Origin: Orbus hercynius
GTDB lineage: Bacteria > Pseudomonadota > Gammaproteobacteria > Enterobacterales > Orbaceae
Assembly (NCBI RefSeq): GCF_003634275.1
Contig: NZ_RBWY01000001.1
Location: 927,955-991,954, forward strand
Length of the DNA stretch: 64,000 nt
Direction: 5' to 3'
Shown here: positions 38,467-46,675 of the stretch, in pieces
How positions within the stretch are numbered: the first letter of the stretch is position 1
Layout of the letters: each line of letters opens with the position of its first letter
Translations under genes and position numbers: made by a program
Notes under the pieces: model-generated
Told to the model about the DNA's origin: nothing
Databases searched by the model: none
The model's input: the letters and a program-made list of their open reading frames with translations, nothing else

Positions 38467-39414
38467 CTATTCTTGATCAAGCACCTGATTGATTTGATCT
38501 AATAATTGGTTATAAGTTTGTAAACCACCGGCAATATACATCGCTGAAGAGTCTAAATAGACAATTTTATTATTGTTCCACGCATTGGTTTTGTGCATTA
38601 AAGCGTTATCTAATACTTGTTTCGCAGATTGCGCTTCGTTATTACCAATCGCACTGTCACGATCAAGTACAAATAACCAGTCAGGATTAACACTTAATAA
38701 TAGTTCAGCATTGACCACATTACCATGTGTACCGGTTTGACTAAAGGTCGTTGCTGGTTTAAAACCCAGTTCATCATAGATAAAACCAAAACGCGAACCT
38801 GGGCCATATGCTGACATTTTGCCACCATTAATCATAATGACCATCGCGGTGCCTTGGTTTTGCGCTTTGTCTTTGACTAATTGAATTTTTTGCTTAAATT
38901 GGTCAATTAGCGCTGTCGCTTCAGCGTGTTTATTAAAAATTTCACCCAGTTGCTGTGTACGCTGCGCCATGCTATTAATAAAGTCTTTATTATCCACCGT
39001 CAATGAGATCGTTGGCGCAATTTCACTTAATTTATCGTAGGCATCATTGGTACGACCACCGGCAATAATCAATTCTGGTTTTAAATTACTTAATACTTCA
39101 TAGTTCGGTTCAAAAAAGCTGCCGGCATTAACATAATCGCTGCCTTCATATTTTTTTAAGAATGCGGGTAAATGAACGCTGGTTTGCGGTACCGCTGTAA
39201 TGGCAATGCCTAAGGCATCCATCGTATCTAGCGTTGCGGTATTGAGTACAACTACGCGCTGAGGATCAACAGGTACCGCGGTAGTGCCTTGTTCATGTTC
39301 GATAGTTATCATTTTTCTTGATGGATCAGTCGGCACAGCATCTTTATTATCACAGCCCGTTACAGCAAAAGCAAACATCAAAGACAATCCAATCGTCGCT
39401 GCTTTAGTTAGCAT
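38467..39414 (-). CDS. siderophore-binding periplasmic lipoprotein
   Basis: A 315-residue class III binding protein. The signal peptide ends in the lipobox AVTGC, so Cys21 would be lipidated. ITIEHEQGTTAVP, RVVVLNTATLDTMDALG, LSNLKPELIIAGGR and NPDWLFVLDRDSAIG match the CeuE/VctP/FetB group that binds ferric catecholates. First gene of the importer operon; a Fur box lies upstream. AGGTG is 7 bases before the ATG at 39414. Confidence 0.92.
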   Translation of the reverse strand: MLTKAATIGLSLMFAFAVTGCDNKDAVPTDPSRKMITIEHEQGTTAVPVDPQRVVVLNTATLDTMDALGIAITAVPQTSVHLPAFLKKYEGSDYVNAGSFFEPNYEVLSNLKPELIIAGGRTNDAYDKLSEIAPTISLTVDNKDFINSMAQRTQQLGEIFNKHAEATALIDQFKQKIQLVKDKAQNQGTAMVIMINGGKMSAYGPGSRFGFIYDELGFKPATTFSQTGTHGNVVNAELLLSVNPDWLFVLDRDSAIGNNEAQSAKQVLDNALMHKTNAWNNNKIVYLDSSAMYIAGGLQTYNQLLDQINQVLDQE

Positions 39415-39440
39415 AATCACACCTATAGTTTGTAAAGAAG

Positions 39441-39459
39441 AATTATTCTCATTATCAAT
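39441..39459 (-). promoter_or_regulatory. Fur box upstream of the siderophore importer operon
   Basis: On the minus strand ATTGATAATGAGAATAATT shares most positions with the Fur consensus (intact left half GATAATG, weaker right half). It lies 27 bases before the lipoprotein ATG. Confidence 0.75.
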
Positions 39460-39628
39460 TGAATGCTAACTATAACAAAATTTTCGGTTGATAAAAACAG
39501 TATTGCGCGTTCGTTGAATTATGTGTTGAATAAATAAGCACCTTACTCAATTTATTGACGCATAACTCACATCGTCTAAGTTAGAAATAAGTTGAAAATG
39601 ATAGCCCACATAAGACCGCCACAAGCAT

Positions 39629-40957
39629 TTATCTTGCAATATGATCGGCAACCCATAAACCACTCGCCGCAGCCTGCGACAACGAGCTGCTAATCCCAGA
39701 GCAATCACCAATAATAAATAAATTGGCAATATCGGTTACAAATTGACTATCCGTTTTTATCACCGGTGCATACGATTTACTATCCATAGCATATAAAATC
39801 GTATTACCACTAATTTGTTCACCTAATAAGCGCTCTAAGGCACGCAAAAAATCACAAGTATAAGATAAATAATTATCCGGTGTCATCGAAGATAATTCGG
39901 CAAATGTTGCCTCGGATAAGGTTGGGGTAACCTCATGCACTCGCTGTGAAAACCAATCGTCAATATCACCCAATCGCTGCGCAGCAATGCGATCTCGTTG
40001 CTGATTAATATTGCCGATCGTGGTAGTCAGGTAATGGTCAGCCTCATCGCGACTTGCGAACCATTTAGGCATAAACAGTGAAAAATTAAGATTTTGACTT
40101 TGGCCGACTTCATGACTATTTTGGCCGTCAGGCATGACCAACCCCTCTTGATATTTCGCAATAACTCGCCCTTTTGGATTCATGCAATAGGTTGTCGCGC
40201 TATAATCCGCTGTTTGGTAGTGCAGCTTCGTTTCAAGCGTTTTTTGCAGTAACGGAGCTAATTGCTGACCATGCATTTCAATGCGAAAGCCCAGATCCAA
40301 GCGCGTCTGCTCATAACTTAATCCTAATTGCTGAGCAATCGGCTCGAGCCAATCCATCCCATGACGCCCCACCGAAATCACCACATTATCGGCGCAAATT
40401 GGGTGCTGATGAGCAAGTGTTAATACAAAATTCGATGACTGAGGCGTAATTCGCTCAACGACAGTATTAAAACAAAATTCCACCTTAGATTGTAAATCAG
40501 CCGCGAAGGCCTGAAATATCTCAACCGATAAAGCGGTACCTAAATGACGTGTTTGCGTCGACAAAATCGTAAATCCCACCGACCTGGCCCGCTCGGCTAA
40601 TTCAGCATCAAAAGTATGATAAAGCGGTCTTTGCTTTGCACCATATTGGCACAGCAACTGATCAACTTGTTGCTGATATTCAAAGCTGTGCTTCGCGCCA
40701 ATTTTATTGGCCAACATACCGCCAAAATCATTGGTGTAATTATACTTACCTTCGGATATCCCCAAGCCACCAAAACCAAAATAACGGTCAGCTGTGCGAG
40801 AACTGGCAATACTATTACCTAGCAATGACAGACGCTCATTTAATGGCTTACCGGCATCGATCATTAGTATTCGCTTATTTTCTCTAGTGAGCTTGAGTGC
40901 AGCAAAAATACCACTGACACCTGCACCAATAATCACAACATCATAGTGTTTCATCAT
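39629..40957 (-). CDS. FAD-dependent oxidoreductase (COG2509-like)
   Basis: A 442-residue flavoprotein. YDVVIIGAGVSGIFAALKL at the N-terminus is the FAD-binding Rossmann motif, and NLFIIGDCSGISSSLSQAA near the C-terminus is the second FAD contact. The middle part (FRIEMHGQQLAP, TYCMNPKGRVIAKY) resembles the uncharacterised FAD-dependent dehydrogenases of COG2509; this assignment is from recall. It lies 215 bases beyond the siderophore operon on the same strand, so it may or may not belong to iron metabolism. AAGGA precedes ATG-ATG, so the start could be 40957 or 40954. Confidence 0.75.
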   Translation of the reverse strand: MMKHYDVVIIGAGVSGIFAALKLTRENKRILMIDAGKPLNERLSLLGNSIASSRTADRYFGFGGLGISEGKYNYTNDFGGMLANKIGAKHSFEYQQQVDQLLCQYGAKQRPLYHTFDAELAERARSVGFTILSTQTRHLGTALSVEIFQAFAADLQSKVEFCFNTVVERITPQSSNFVLTLAHQHPICADNVVISVGRHGMDWLEPIAQQLGLSYEQTRLDLGFRIEMHGQQLAPLLQKTLETKLHYQTADYSATTYCMNPKGRVIAKYQEGLVMPDGQNSHEVGQSQNLNFSLFMPKWFASRDEADHYLTTTIGNINQQRDRIAAQRLGDIDDWFSQRVHEVTPTLSEATFAELSSMTPDNYLSYTCDFLRALERLLGEQISGNTILYAMDSKSYAPVIKTDSQFVTDIANLFIIGDCSGISSSLSQAAASGLWVADHIAR

Positions 40958-40997
40958 CTTATCCTTGACGGCGTATTATTCACTTTAAAAACGCAAA

Positions 40998-41519
40998 TTA
41001 TAGCCGGTCTTGGCTACATTGTATAAAAGCAATTGGCATAACGGAGAACATCTCACTATCCGCTACAGAGAATAAAAATAGCCAATGGCAATATTAGCGA
41101 ATATGGCTTTTAGCTAACCACCGCTGAAGGCTGCTCAGCCTATTGAGATACTTTTCGGTGTTATTTAAATAAATACCTATTAGTTTACTGCGATACATGA
41201 TGACCGTCTTAAACTATCTGATCTCTTGCCACTCAACTAAACCAAAATACTCAAGCATAATACCTAAATGATCAATGACCAGTCGTTGAGACTTACCAAA
41301 AAAACGTTTTACCAATAACACGCTAAACAGCCCAAATGTCAGACCACTGGCTTTTACCAAAATAGCCTTTATTGAGCGATTGACAAACATCTGATCAGCA
41401 TAAAGCAGCAAACATAGCGATATCGCAACAAAGCACACACTTAGCAGTAATCTTAATAGCAATTTGGTTTTACTTAACGTTATTTCAACTCGCACAGACA
41501 GTATCTTCAGTTTAATCAC
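40998..41519 (-). pseudogene. decayed STM3941-like membrane protein gene
   Basis: The first 101 codons (to a TAG at 41214-41216) read like the two-helix N-terminus of the STM3941 family, ending in IDHLGIMLEYFGLVEWQEIR. Translation in the same frame beyond the TAG continues the family pattern: YRSKLIGIYLNNTEKYLNRL resembles the usual ...KYL... segment. A second in-frame TAA at 41094-41096 interrupts the end, and the frame finally stops at 40998. The total of about 173 codons matches the family's length, so this is an intact-length gene with two nonsense codons. It follows the rarD-linked membrane gene by 3 bases. Confidence 0.7.
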
Positions 41520-41522
41520 TGA

Positions 41523-42479
41523 TTATAAAGCACATTTTTTCAGCCAAAATCGCCCCGCACAGTAGGTCATTAAACAAGTTAATATCGATACGGCAAAAAT
41601 ACTATTCAAGATGATAAACAGTAGCCCAATAAAATGACGATAGCGCTCAAATTCACCATAAGGCTGATTAATCATAAAGTAGTATTGGATGCCATAAATT
41701 ATAATGAATGAAATCACAATCGAAAGTAATAATTGTGACAATAGCAGCCAAGTTGCCAATTTTAATGCCGTTTTACCACTAATCTTATCTGCCTTAATAC
41801 CTTTTTGCTTAATATACATCACCAGTAAAATAGCGGTCATAATAGCCGATAAATAAAATGAAAAATTTTGGAATTCAGGTAACTCAACATGACCAAAATA
41901 AATATAAACCGCAATAAATAAGTAACGTTGTAAAATAAAATTGATTGCCAAATAACCGACTACAAAATAAATCGTTTGTACTGTTGTAATAACACAATGA
42001 TCGGTTAGCTCTGCGCGGCATACTTCTTCTTGCCAATGTAAACAGTGTTTAACCAAATAGGTCATAACCTGTACAGTTGCAAAAATAATGACCAGCTCGC
42101 CTAGGCGACTGACCATTGGGTACCAAAACAAGAATATTTGGTAGCTTTTCTCCGTATTAATATCTAATGTATCGATAAATAAGTCCGTCACATATACATC
42201 AAGCCAATACGTTAACAGCAAAGCAACTCCAACCGTGATAATGACTAAAACAATATTACGTACATTAATCCAATAGATGCGAATTTGGTGTAAACGCATC
42301 GACATACAAAGCATCACAAATAAGCTGACTCCTAAAATTCTCATAAAGTCGGGCGAATAGTGATAGTAAATCTGTTGCGCACTGAGTTCGTTAATTTTCA
42401 TCACCAATTGAATAAATAATAAGCAGAAACTGACTATAAAACTAATCACTGGTAGTCTAAAAAAAGCTGTTATATTCAT
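41523..42479 (-). CDS. unknown polytopic membrane protein
   Basis: A 318-residue protein with about eight hydrophobic segments and no domain I recognise. Charged residues in loops (for example RAELTDHC near residue 150 and KQKGIKADKISGK near 225) suggest a normal inner-membrane protein. Its ATG overlaps the rarD stop (ATGA) and a decayed two-helix gene follows 3 bases later, so it was part of a three-gene unit. Function is unknown. Confidence 0.75.
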   Translation of the reverse strand: MNITAFFRLPVISFIVSFCLLFIQLVMKINELSAQQIYYHYSPDFMRILGVSLFVMLCMSMRLHQIRIYWINVRNIVLVIITVGVALLLTYWLDVYVTDLFIDTLDINTEKSYQIFLFWYPMVSRLGELVIIFATVQVMTYLVKHCLHWQEEVCRAELTDHCVITTVQTIYFVVGYLAINFILQRYLFIAVYIYFGHVELPEFQNFSFYLSAIMTAILLVMYIKQKGIKADKISGKTALKLATWLLLSQLLLSIVISFIIIYGIQYYFMINQPYGEFERYRHFIGLLFIILNSIFAVSILTCLMTYCAGRFWLKKCAL

Positions 42480-43378
42480 ATATCCTCTTCACAATCATTT
42501 GATTTACCGTGTTTTTTACTCACATAACTATCAAAACTAAACATACATAATGCTAGCCAAATAACACCAAATGTCACCAGTTTTTCAATCACAATCGGCT
42601 CATTAAAATAGAATATGGCTAATAAAAAAACCAATGTTGGCGACATGTACTGCAAGAACCCAATGGTTGAATAAGGTAAATGTTTGGCTGCCAAATTGAA
42701 TAAAATCAGTGGTACTAATGTAAGTGGACCCGCTAAGATACATAACCAAATCAACTGGCTCGACCAAAAATAAGTCGTTAGCGTCATTGCAGTAGGATTA
42801 AACCATAACCACAGTAATGACACTGGCACCAATGTCCAGGTTTCAACCGCCATACCCGGTAGCACTTTAATGGGTACCACTTTTCGAATAATACCATAAA
42901 GTGCAAAAGAAAAAGCCAGTACCAGCGAAATCCACGGCAATTGCCCCATCAGTAAAATTTGAATCAAAACGCCAATAAACGCCAAACCAACCGCACACCA
43001 CTGTAATTTACGCATACGCTCTTTTAAAACAAAGGTGCCTAATAAGACCGATAACAACGGATTAATATAATAGCCTAGACTAGCTTCAAGCATATAATGA
43101 TGATTGATTGCCCACACATACAACAACCAGTTAGCCGATAGCATTAATCCAGTAAAAAACAGAATGAATAGGTATTTAGGCTGTTTAAAGAGTGGTTTCC
43201 ACCACTGGCGTTCTTTATAAAAAAAGATAAAAATAGCACAGAAAAATGCTGACCAAATAATACGATGAACAATAATTTCACTGGCAGGTAAACTTGCAAT
43301 ACTCTTAAAGTAAACGGGCGATAGTCCCCAAATTAAATAAGCAATGATAGCCAGTAGAAATGCTTTAGACTGCAACAT
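42476..43378 (-). CDS. rarD: RarD-type EamA transporter
   Basis: A 300-residue ten-helix drug/metabolite transporter. The N-terminus LAIIAYLIWGLSPVYFK with SEIIVHRIIWS and LPWISLVLAFSFALYGIIRKV are characteristic of RarD (chloramphenicol-sensitive protein) rather than other EamA members. AAGGG precedes the ATG. Substrate unknown. It overlaps the next gene by 4 bases. Confidence 0.88.
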   Translation of the reverse strand: MLQSKAFLLAIIAYLIWGLSPVYFKSIASLPASEIIVHRIIWSAFFCAIFIFFYKERQWWKPLFKQPKYLFILFFTGLMLSANWLLYVWAINHHYMLEASLGYYINPLLSVLLGTFVLKERMRKLQWCAVGLAFIGVLIQILLMGQLPWISLVLAFSFALYGIIRKVVPIKVLPGMAVETWTLVPVSLLWLWFNPTAMTLTTYFWSSQLIWLCILAGPLTLVPLILFNLAAKHLPYSTIGFLQYMSPTLVFLLAIFYFNEPIVIEKLVTFGVIWLALCMFSFDSYVSKKHGKSNDCEEDI

Positions 43379-43473
43379 AATAACCCTTAATTAGCAGCAA
43401 CCAACAAGATAAAACCGCTAATTCTAGTCTTTTCAATGGCTAAAAGCTACGATTAAGCGATAAAATCATGAAA

Positions 43474-44367
43474 TTATTGCTGTAATTTTTCCAGTAAAAA
43501 ATCGATTAAACATTGCGTTCTCAGTGGCACTAACTTTCGACTAGGGTAAACAGCATAAACGTTATAATCACTGACTTTATAATCGGGTAACACGTCAACT
43601 AAGTGTCCTTGCTTTAGATCCTCGCCAATAATAAAATCAGGTTGTAACGAGATGCCGCCATCTTGTAGCATCAACATTCGGCACGTATCACCATTATTGC
43701 AATAAACTTTAGCCCTTAATTGCACGGGATACAAGGCCTTATTTTGCTCAAATTGCCACACTTCATTTTTTGCCCAATGACTATATAAAATAATATCGTG
43801 ATTTTGCAGCTCATGTGGGTGAGTCGGCTGACCATATTTGTATAAATAACCCGGTGAGGCCGCAGCGATAATACGGGTTGATGTTAATTTACGAGCAACT
43901 AATGAGGAATTTTCTAGCTGACCGATACGCACCGCTAAATCGTACCCTTCTTCAAGTAAATTCACCACCCGATCTGATAAGGTAATATCGAGTACAACAT
44001 TAGGATATTTATTTCGAAATTGCTGCCATAACGGAGCGAGTATTAATATGCCAAAACTAACTGGTACATTAATGCGTAGTAATCCAACTGGATCAACTAA
44101 CTCAGCATGCATCATCGCCTCAGCCTCAGTTACTGATGCAATAATACTTTTGGCTTGCAGATAAAAATTTTGCCCTTCATAAGTTAATGCTATCGTGCGC
44201 GTAGTTCGTTGCAATAATCGTACACGAAGTCGTTCTTCTAATGACGTAAGATAACGAGAAACCGCCTGTTTTGATAACTTTAATTTAATTGCAGCCCCAA
44301 CTAAACTGCCTTCATCAACAATCGTGATAAAAATACTCATCTCGAGTAATTTATTTGACTTATCCAT
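43474..44367 (-). CDS. LysR-family transcriptional regulator
   Basis: A 297-residue LysR regulator with an N-terminal winged helix-turn-helix (GSLVGAAIKLKLSKQAVSRY, LLQRTTRTIALTYEG) and a substrate-binding domain of the CrgA/AaeR-like type (INVPVSFGILILAPL, DLAVRIGQLENSSLVARKL). It is divergent from the ygiD-doxX pair and probably controls it from the 133-base gap, where an inverted repeat lies. Confidence 0.9.
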   Translation of the reverse strand: MDKSNKLLEMSIFITIVDEGSLVGAAIKLKLSKQAVSRYLTSLEERLRVRLLQRTTRTIALTYEGQNFYLQAKSIIASVTEAEAMMHAELVDPVGLLRINVPVSFGILILAPLWQQFRNKYPNVVLDITLSDRVVNLLEEGYDLAVRIGQLENSSLVARKLTSTRIIAAASPGYLYKYGQPTHPHELQNHDIILYSHWAKNEVWQFEQNKALYPVQLRAKVYCNNGDTCRMLMLQDGGISLQPDFIIGEDLKQGHLVDVLPDYKVSDYNVYAVYPSRKLVPLRTQCLIDFLLEKLQQ

Positions 44368-44382
44368 TATTGTTCCATTTTT

Positions 44383-44418
44383 TGAGACAATTTATCTTAT
44401 TTTAGCCTATTTATCTCA
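44383..44418. promoter_or_regulatory. candidate LysR operator in the lysR/ygiD gap
   Basis: TGAGACAATT (44383-44392) and ATTTATCTCA (44409-44418) are inverted copies matching at 8 of 10 positions with a 16-base spacer. Its position 16 bases before the lysR start fits autoregulation, but the match to any known site is not shown. Confidence 0.35.
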
Positions 44419-44500
44419 TGAATGTAACACTTTATAATTACTACATCATTTAAACCAGTAACACATTACGATTAGGTCATGACTTACTTTGGAGCTAATT

Positions 44501-45295
44501 ATGCCCGCTAAACTTCCGGTGATATTTATTACGCATGGTTCCCCAATGCTCGCGGTGGAACCGGGTCAAACTGGCCCATTACTGACTGAATTAGGCCAGC
44601 AACTTAAACAGCATGATATTCATGCCATTATGGTTATCTCAGCGCATTGGCTTAGTCGTGGGCAAGCGAGAATCACGGCAAGCGAGCATTTAACCACGAT
44701 TCATGATTTTGGCGGATTTCCGGATCAATTGTACCAATTACAATATCCAGCACATGGTGCGCCTGAGATTGCAAAGCAGATCCAACAAACGTTGCAACAT
44801 TCAGGTTTAAATGTTGCACTTGATGAGATGCGAGGACTGGATCATGGCGCGTGGATTCCGTTGCAATATTTGTTTCCAGATGCGGATATTGCGGTCACGG
44901 CGTTATCGATGCCATGGCCAATGGATGCTAAAGCAGCCATTACGTTTGGTCAGTCATTAAAAGATCTACGTAATCAGGGAATTTTAATTATTGCCTCTGG
45001 CAGTATGACGCATAATTTATATGACATCGGTTACGACAATAATATTGAAGCTAGCTATATTAGCCCTTTTATTAATTGGGTTCGCCATACAATAACACAT
45101 CATGATCTGACCGCTATGGCCAATTACCGCAAGTTAGCACCTTATGCTCAGCAAGCTCATCCAACTGATGAGCATTTTTTACCGTTACTCATTGCCTTAG
45201 CCTGTAGTGATAATGATGAACCTATAACCGAGCTTGATGCGGGCATCACTTATCAAGCTTTATCGATGAACAACTATATTTTTGGTCAATATTAA
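44501..45295 (+). CDS. ygiD: YgiD/DODA-type class III extradiol dioxygenase
   Basis: A 264-residue LigB-superfamily enzyme. ITHGSPMLAVEPG near residue 15, ISAHWLSRGQ near 51, GLDHGAWIPL near 115 and SGSMTHNL near 170 hold the conserved histidines of YgiD, which opens catechol rings such as that of L-DOPA using a divalent metal. The ATG at 44501 follows GGAG by 6 bases; E. coli YgiD has 262-271 residues. doxX follows closely and a LysR gene is divergent; natural substrate unknown. Confidence 0.9.
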   Translation: MPAKLPVIFITHGSPMLAVEPGQTGPLLTELGQQLKQHDIHAIMVISAHWLSRGQARITASEHLTTIHDFGGFPDQLYQLQYPAHGAPEIAKQIQQTLQHSGLNVALDEMRGLDHGAWIPLQYLFPDADIAVTALSMPWPMDAKAAITFGQSLKDLRNQGILIIASGSMTHNLYDIGYDNNIEASYISPFINWVRHTITHHDLTAMANYRKLAPYAQQAHPTDEHFLPLLIALACSDNDEPITELDAGITYQALSMNNYIFGQY

Positions 45296-45305
45296 GGATA
45301 ACAAG

Positions 45306-45704
45306 ATGAAAGAGTATCAAATTGATTTAGCCGCTTTAACTTTACGTGCCGCGTTAGGGATAATGTTTTTAGCTCATGGTTTTACCAAATTATTGGTGTT
45401 TACTCCAGCCGGAACTGCCGCTTATTTTGAGTCGCTTGGTTTCCCTGCGGTGATGGCATACTTGACAATTTTATTTGAAATTGGTGGTGGACTATTGTTA
45501 CTACTCGGTATTTTTACCCAACTTATTGCGATGTTGACCGTGATTCAAATGATTGTGATTAGTTATATTCACGCTGATAATGGCTGGTCATTTAGTAATA
45601 CAGGTGGCGGATGGGAATATCCAGCGTTTATGGCATTAACTGCCCTTGCATTAGTATTGTTAGGAAATGGACGCTTTAGTATTTTAAAATTAATTCATAA
45701 ATAA
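45306..45704 (+). CDS. DoxX family membrane protein
   Basis: A 132-residue four-helix protein. LRAALGIMFLAHGFTKL at about residues 13-30 and the GG..LL.G helices match DoxX/YphA-type proteins. AAGGA lies 7 bases before the ATG at 45306, 10 bases after the ygiD stop, so both genes share an mRNA. DoxX homologues are linked to thiol or quinone redox stress. The LysR-dioxygenase-DoxX association suggests handling of phenolic compounds. Confidence 0.88.
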   Translation: MKEYQIDLAALTLRAALGIMFLAHGFTKLLVFTPAGTAAYFESLGFPAVMAYLTILFEIGGGLLLLLGIFTQLIAMLTVIQMIVISYIHADNGWSFSNTGGGWEYPAFMALTALALVLLGNGRFSILKLIHK

Positions 45705-45709
45705 TGTCG

Positions 45710-45729
45710 CGGGGCTATCATTAGCCCCG
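45710..45729 (+). terminator. hairpin after doxX
   Basis: CGGGGCTA (45710-45717) and TAGCCCCG (45722-45729) form an 8-base-pair GC-rich stem with a 4-base loop. It is followed by TAAATTT, a weak T tract. Confidence 0.6.
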
Positions 45730-45747
45730 TAAATTTGAGGCTAACGC

Positions 45748-46197
45748 ATGATCAAAGCGCGGGTAGAATTTGAGGAACAAACAACGCTATTGTCCTTCAC
45801 TGATGGGCGAGTTCTCAGTATGAATATCGGTTATCAAACACTCATTGAGCACGATTTTAACCAACGTTTTCCAACCCCTTATACGACCGAGCTTGCAATA
45901 ACCACGATTGAAGATGAAATTGCGCGAGCGATCGCCAATTGGCAGCCAGGCCAAGTACTGGTAACCCATAATAAGCACATTGGTGAGATGATAACGCATT
46001 TTAAGCTTGGTAATTTGTATACCAACAGGATAACAACAGAGCAAGTAGAACATTTATTTAACCGTTTTGTGGGCGCAATGTCGGGGGCACCATGGCAATC
46101 AACTCATTTACCAGAATCGATAGAATTTATTGCGATATTAGTGATAGTACGAGAATTACTCCATCATTTGGGTATTGAGGGGATTGAACTGATTTAA
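45748..46197 (+). CDS. hypothetical protein
   Basis: A 149-residue soluble protein with no signal peptide, membrane segment or domain I recognise. Segments such as VLSMNIGYQTLIEHDF, LVTHNKHIGEMI and the C-terminal FIAILVIVRELLHHLGIEG suggest a mixed alpha/beta fold. GAGG precedes the ATG by 7 bases. It lies after the ygiD-doxX unit, separated by a hairpin, and ends at a strong shared terminator. I cannot assign a function. Confidence 0.7.
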   Translation: MIKARVEFEEQTTLLSFTDGRVLSMNIGYQTLIEHDFNQRFPTPYTTELAITTIEDEIARAIANWQPGQVLVTHNKHIGEMITHFKLGNLYTNRITTEQVEHLFNRFVGAMSGAPWQSTHLPESIEFIAILVIVRELLHHLGIEGIELI

Positions 46198-46228
46198 AAA
46201 TCAAATAACTAGACGTTATTTGATTTTT
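46196..46228. terminator. bidirectional terminator
   Basis: A perfect 14-base-pair stem (46196-46209 with 46215-46228) has A runs before and T runs after. It separates the hypothetical gene (+) from the HPr gene (-). Confidence 0.85.
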
Positions 46229-46246
46229 AAATAGGAGAGCTAATGA

Positions 46247-46513
46247 TTACTCTTCACCAAATCCAGTTGCAAAAAGTTCACGAATTTCAGCAATAGCAGC
46301 TTGCTCATCTTCGCCATCACATATAATTTCAACAGTTGAACCGCCTTTTACGCCAGCGCCAAGTAAAGCCATCATGCTTTTCATTTTGATTGTTTTTTCA
46401 TTGTAAACAAGTTCAATAGTACTTTTGTAACGACCCGCTAATTTTACTAAAGTTGTCACAGGACGTGCATGAAGACCAGTACTATTTTTTACTACCATTT
46501 GCTCTTTTAACAT
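46247..46513 (-). CDS. HPr-family phosphocarrier protein, orphan
   Basis: An 88-residue HPr-fold protein. NSTGLHARPVTTLV contains the phosphorylatable His15, and IKMKSMMALLGAGVKGG contains Ser46 in a context (KSMM) that resembles regulatory-serine HPr proteins of Gram-positive bacteria more than E. coli HPr. No ptsI, crr or fru gene accompanies it; it is monocistronic. It may be the general HPr, a PtsO-type or a regulatory HPr. AAGGACC precedes the ATG. Confidence 0.85.
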   Translation of the reverse strand: MLKEQMVVKNSTGLHARPVTTLVKLAGRYKSTIELVYNEKTIKMKSMMALLGAGVKGGSTVEIICDGEDEQAAIAEIRELFATGFGEE

Positions 46514-46675
46514 AATTAAGGTCCTTATTTTACTTAACTAAAATTCAATTACTCATTCATAAAATAACCTATTTTTACCTATTTATTGAGATTCGTCCAG
46601 AATAAAAACACAACTTATCACTTTCTTACTCTTTTACACACCGAAACTTTACCAAATTAGTCAAATATTTATAGG

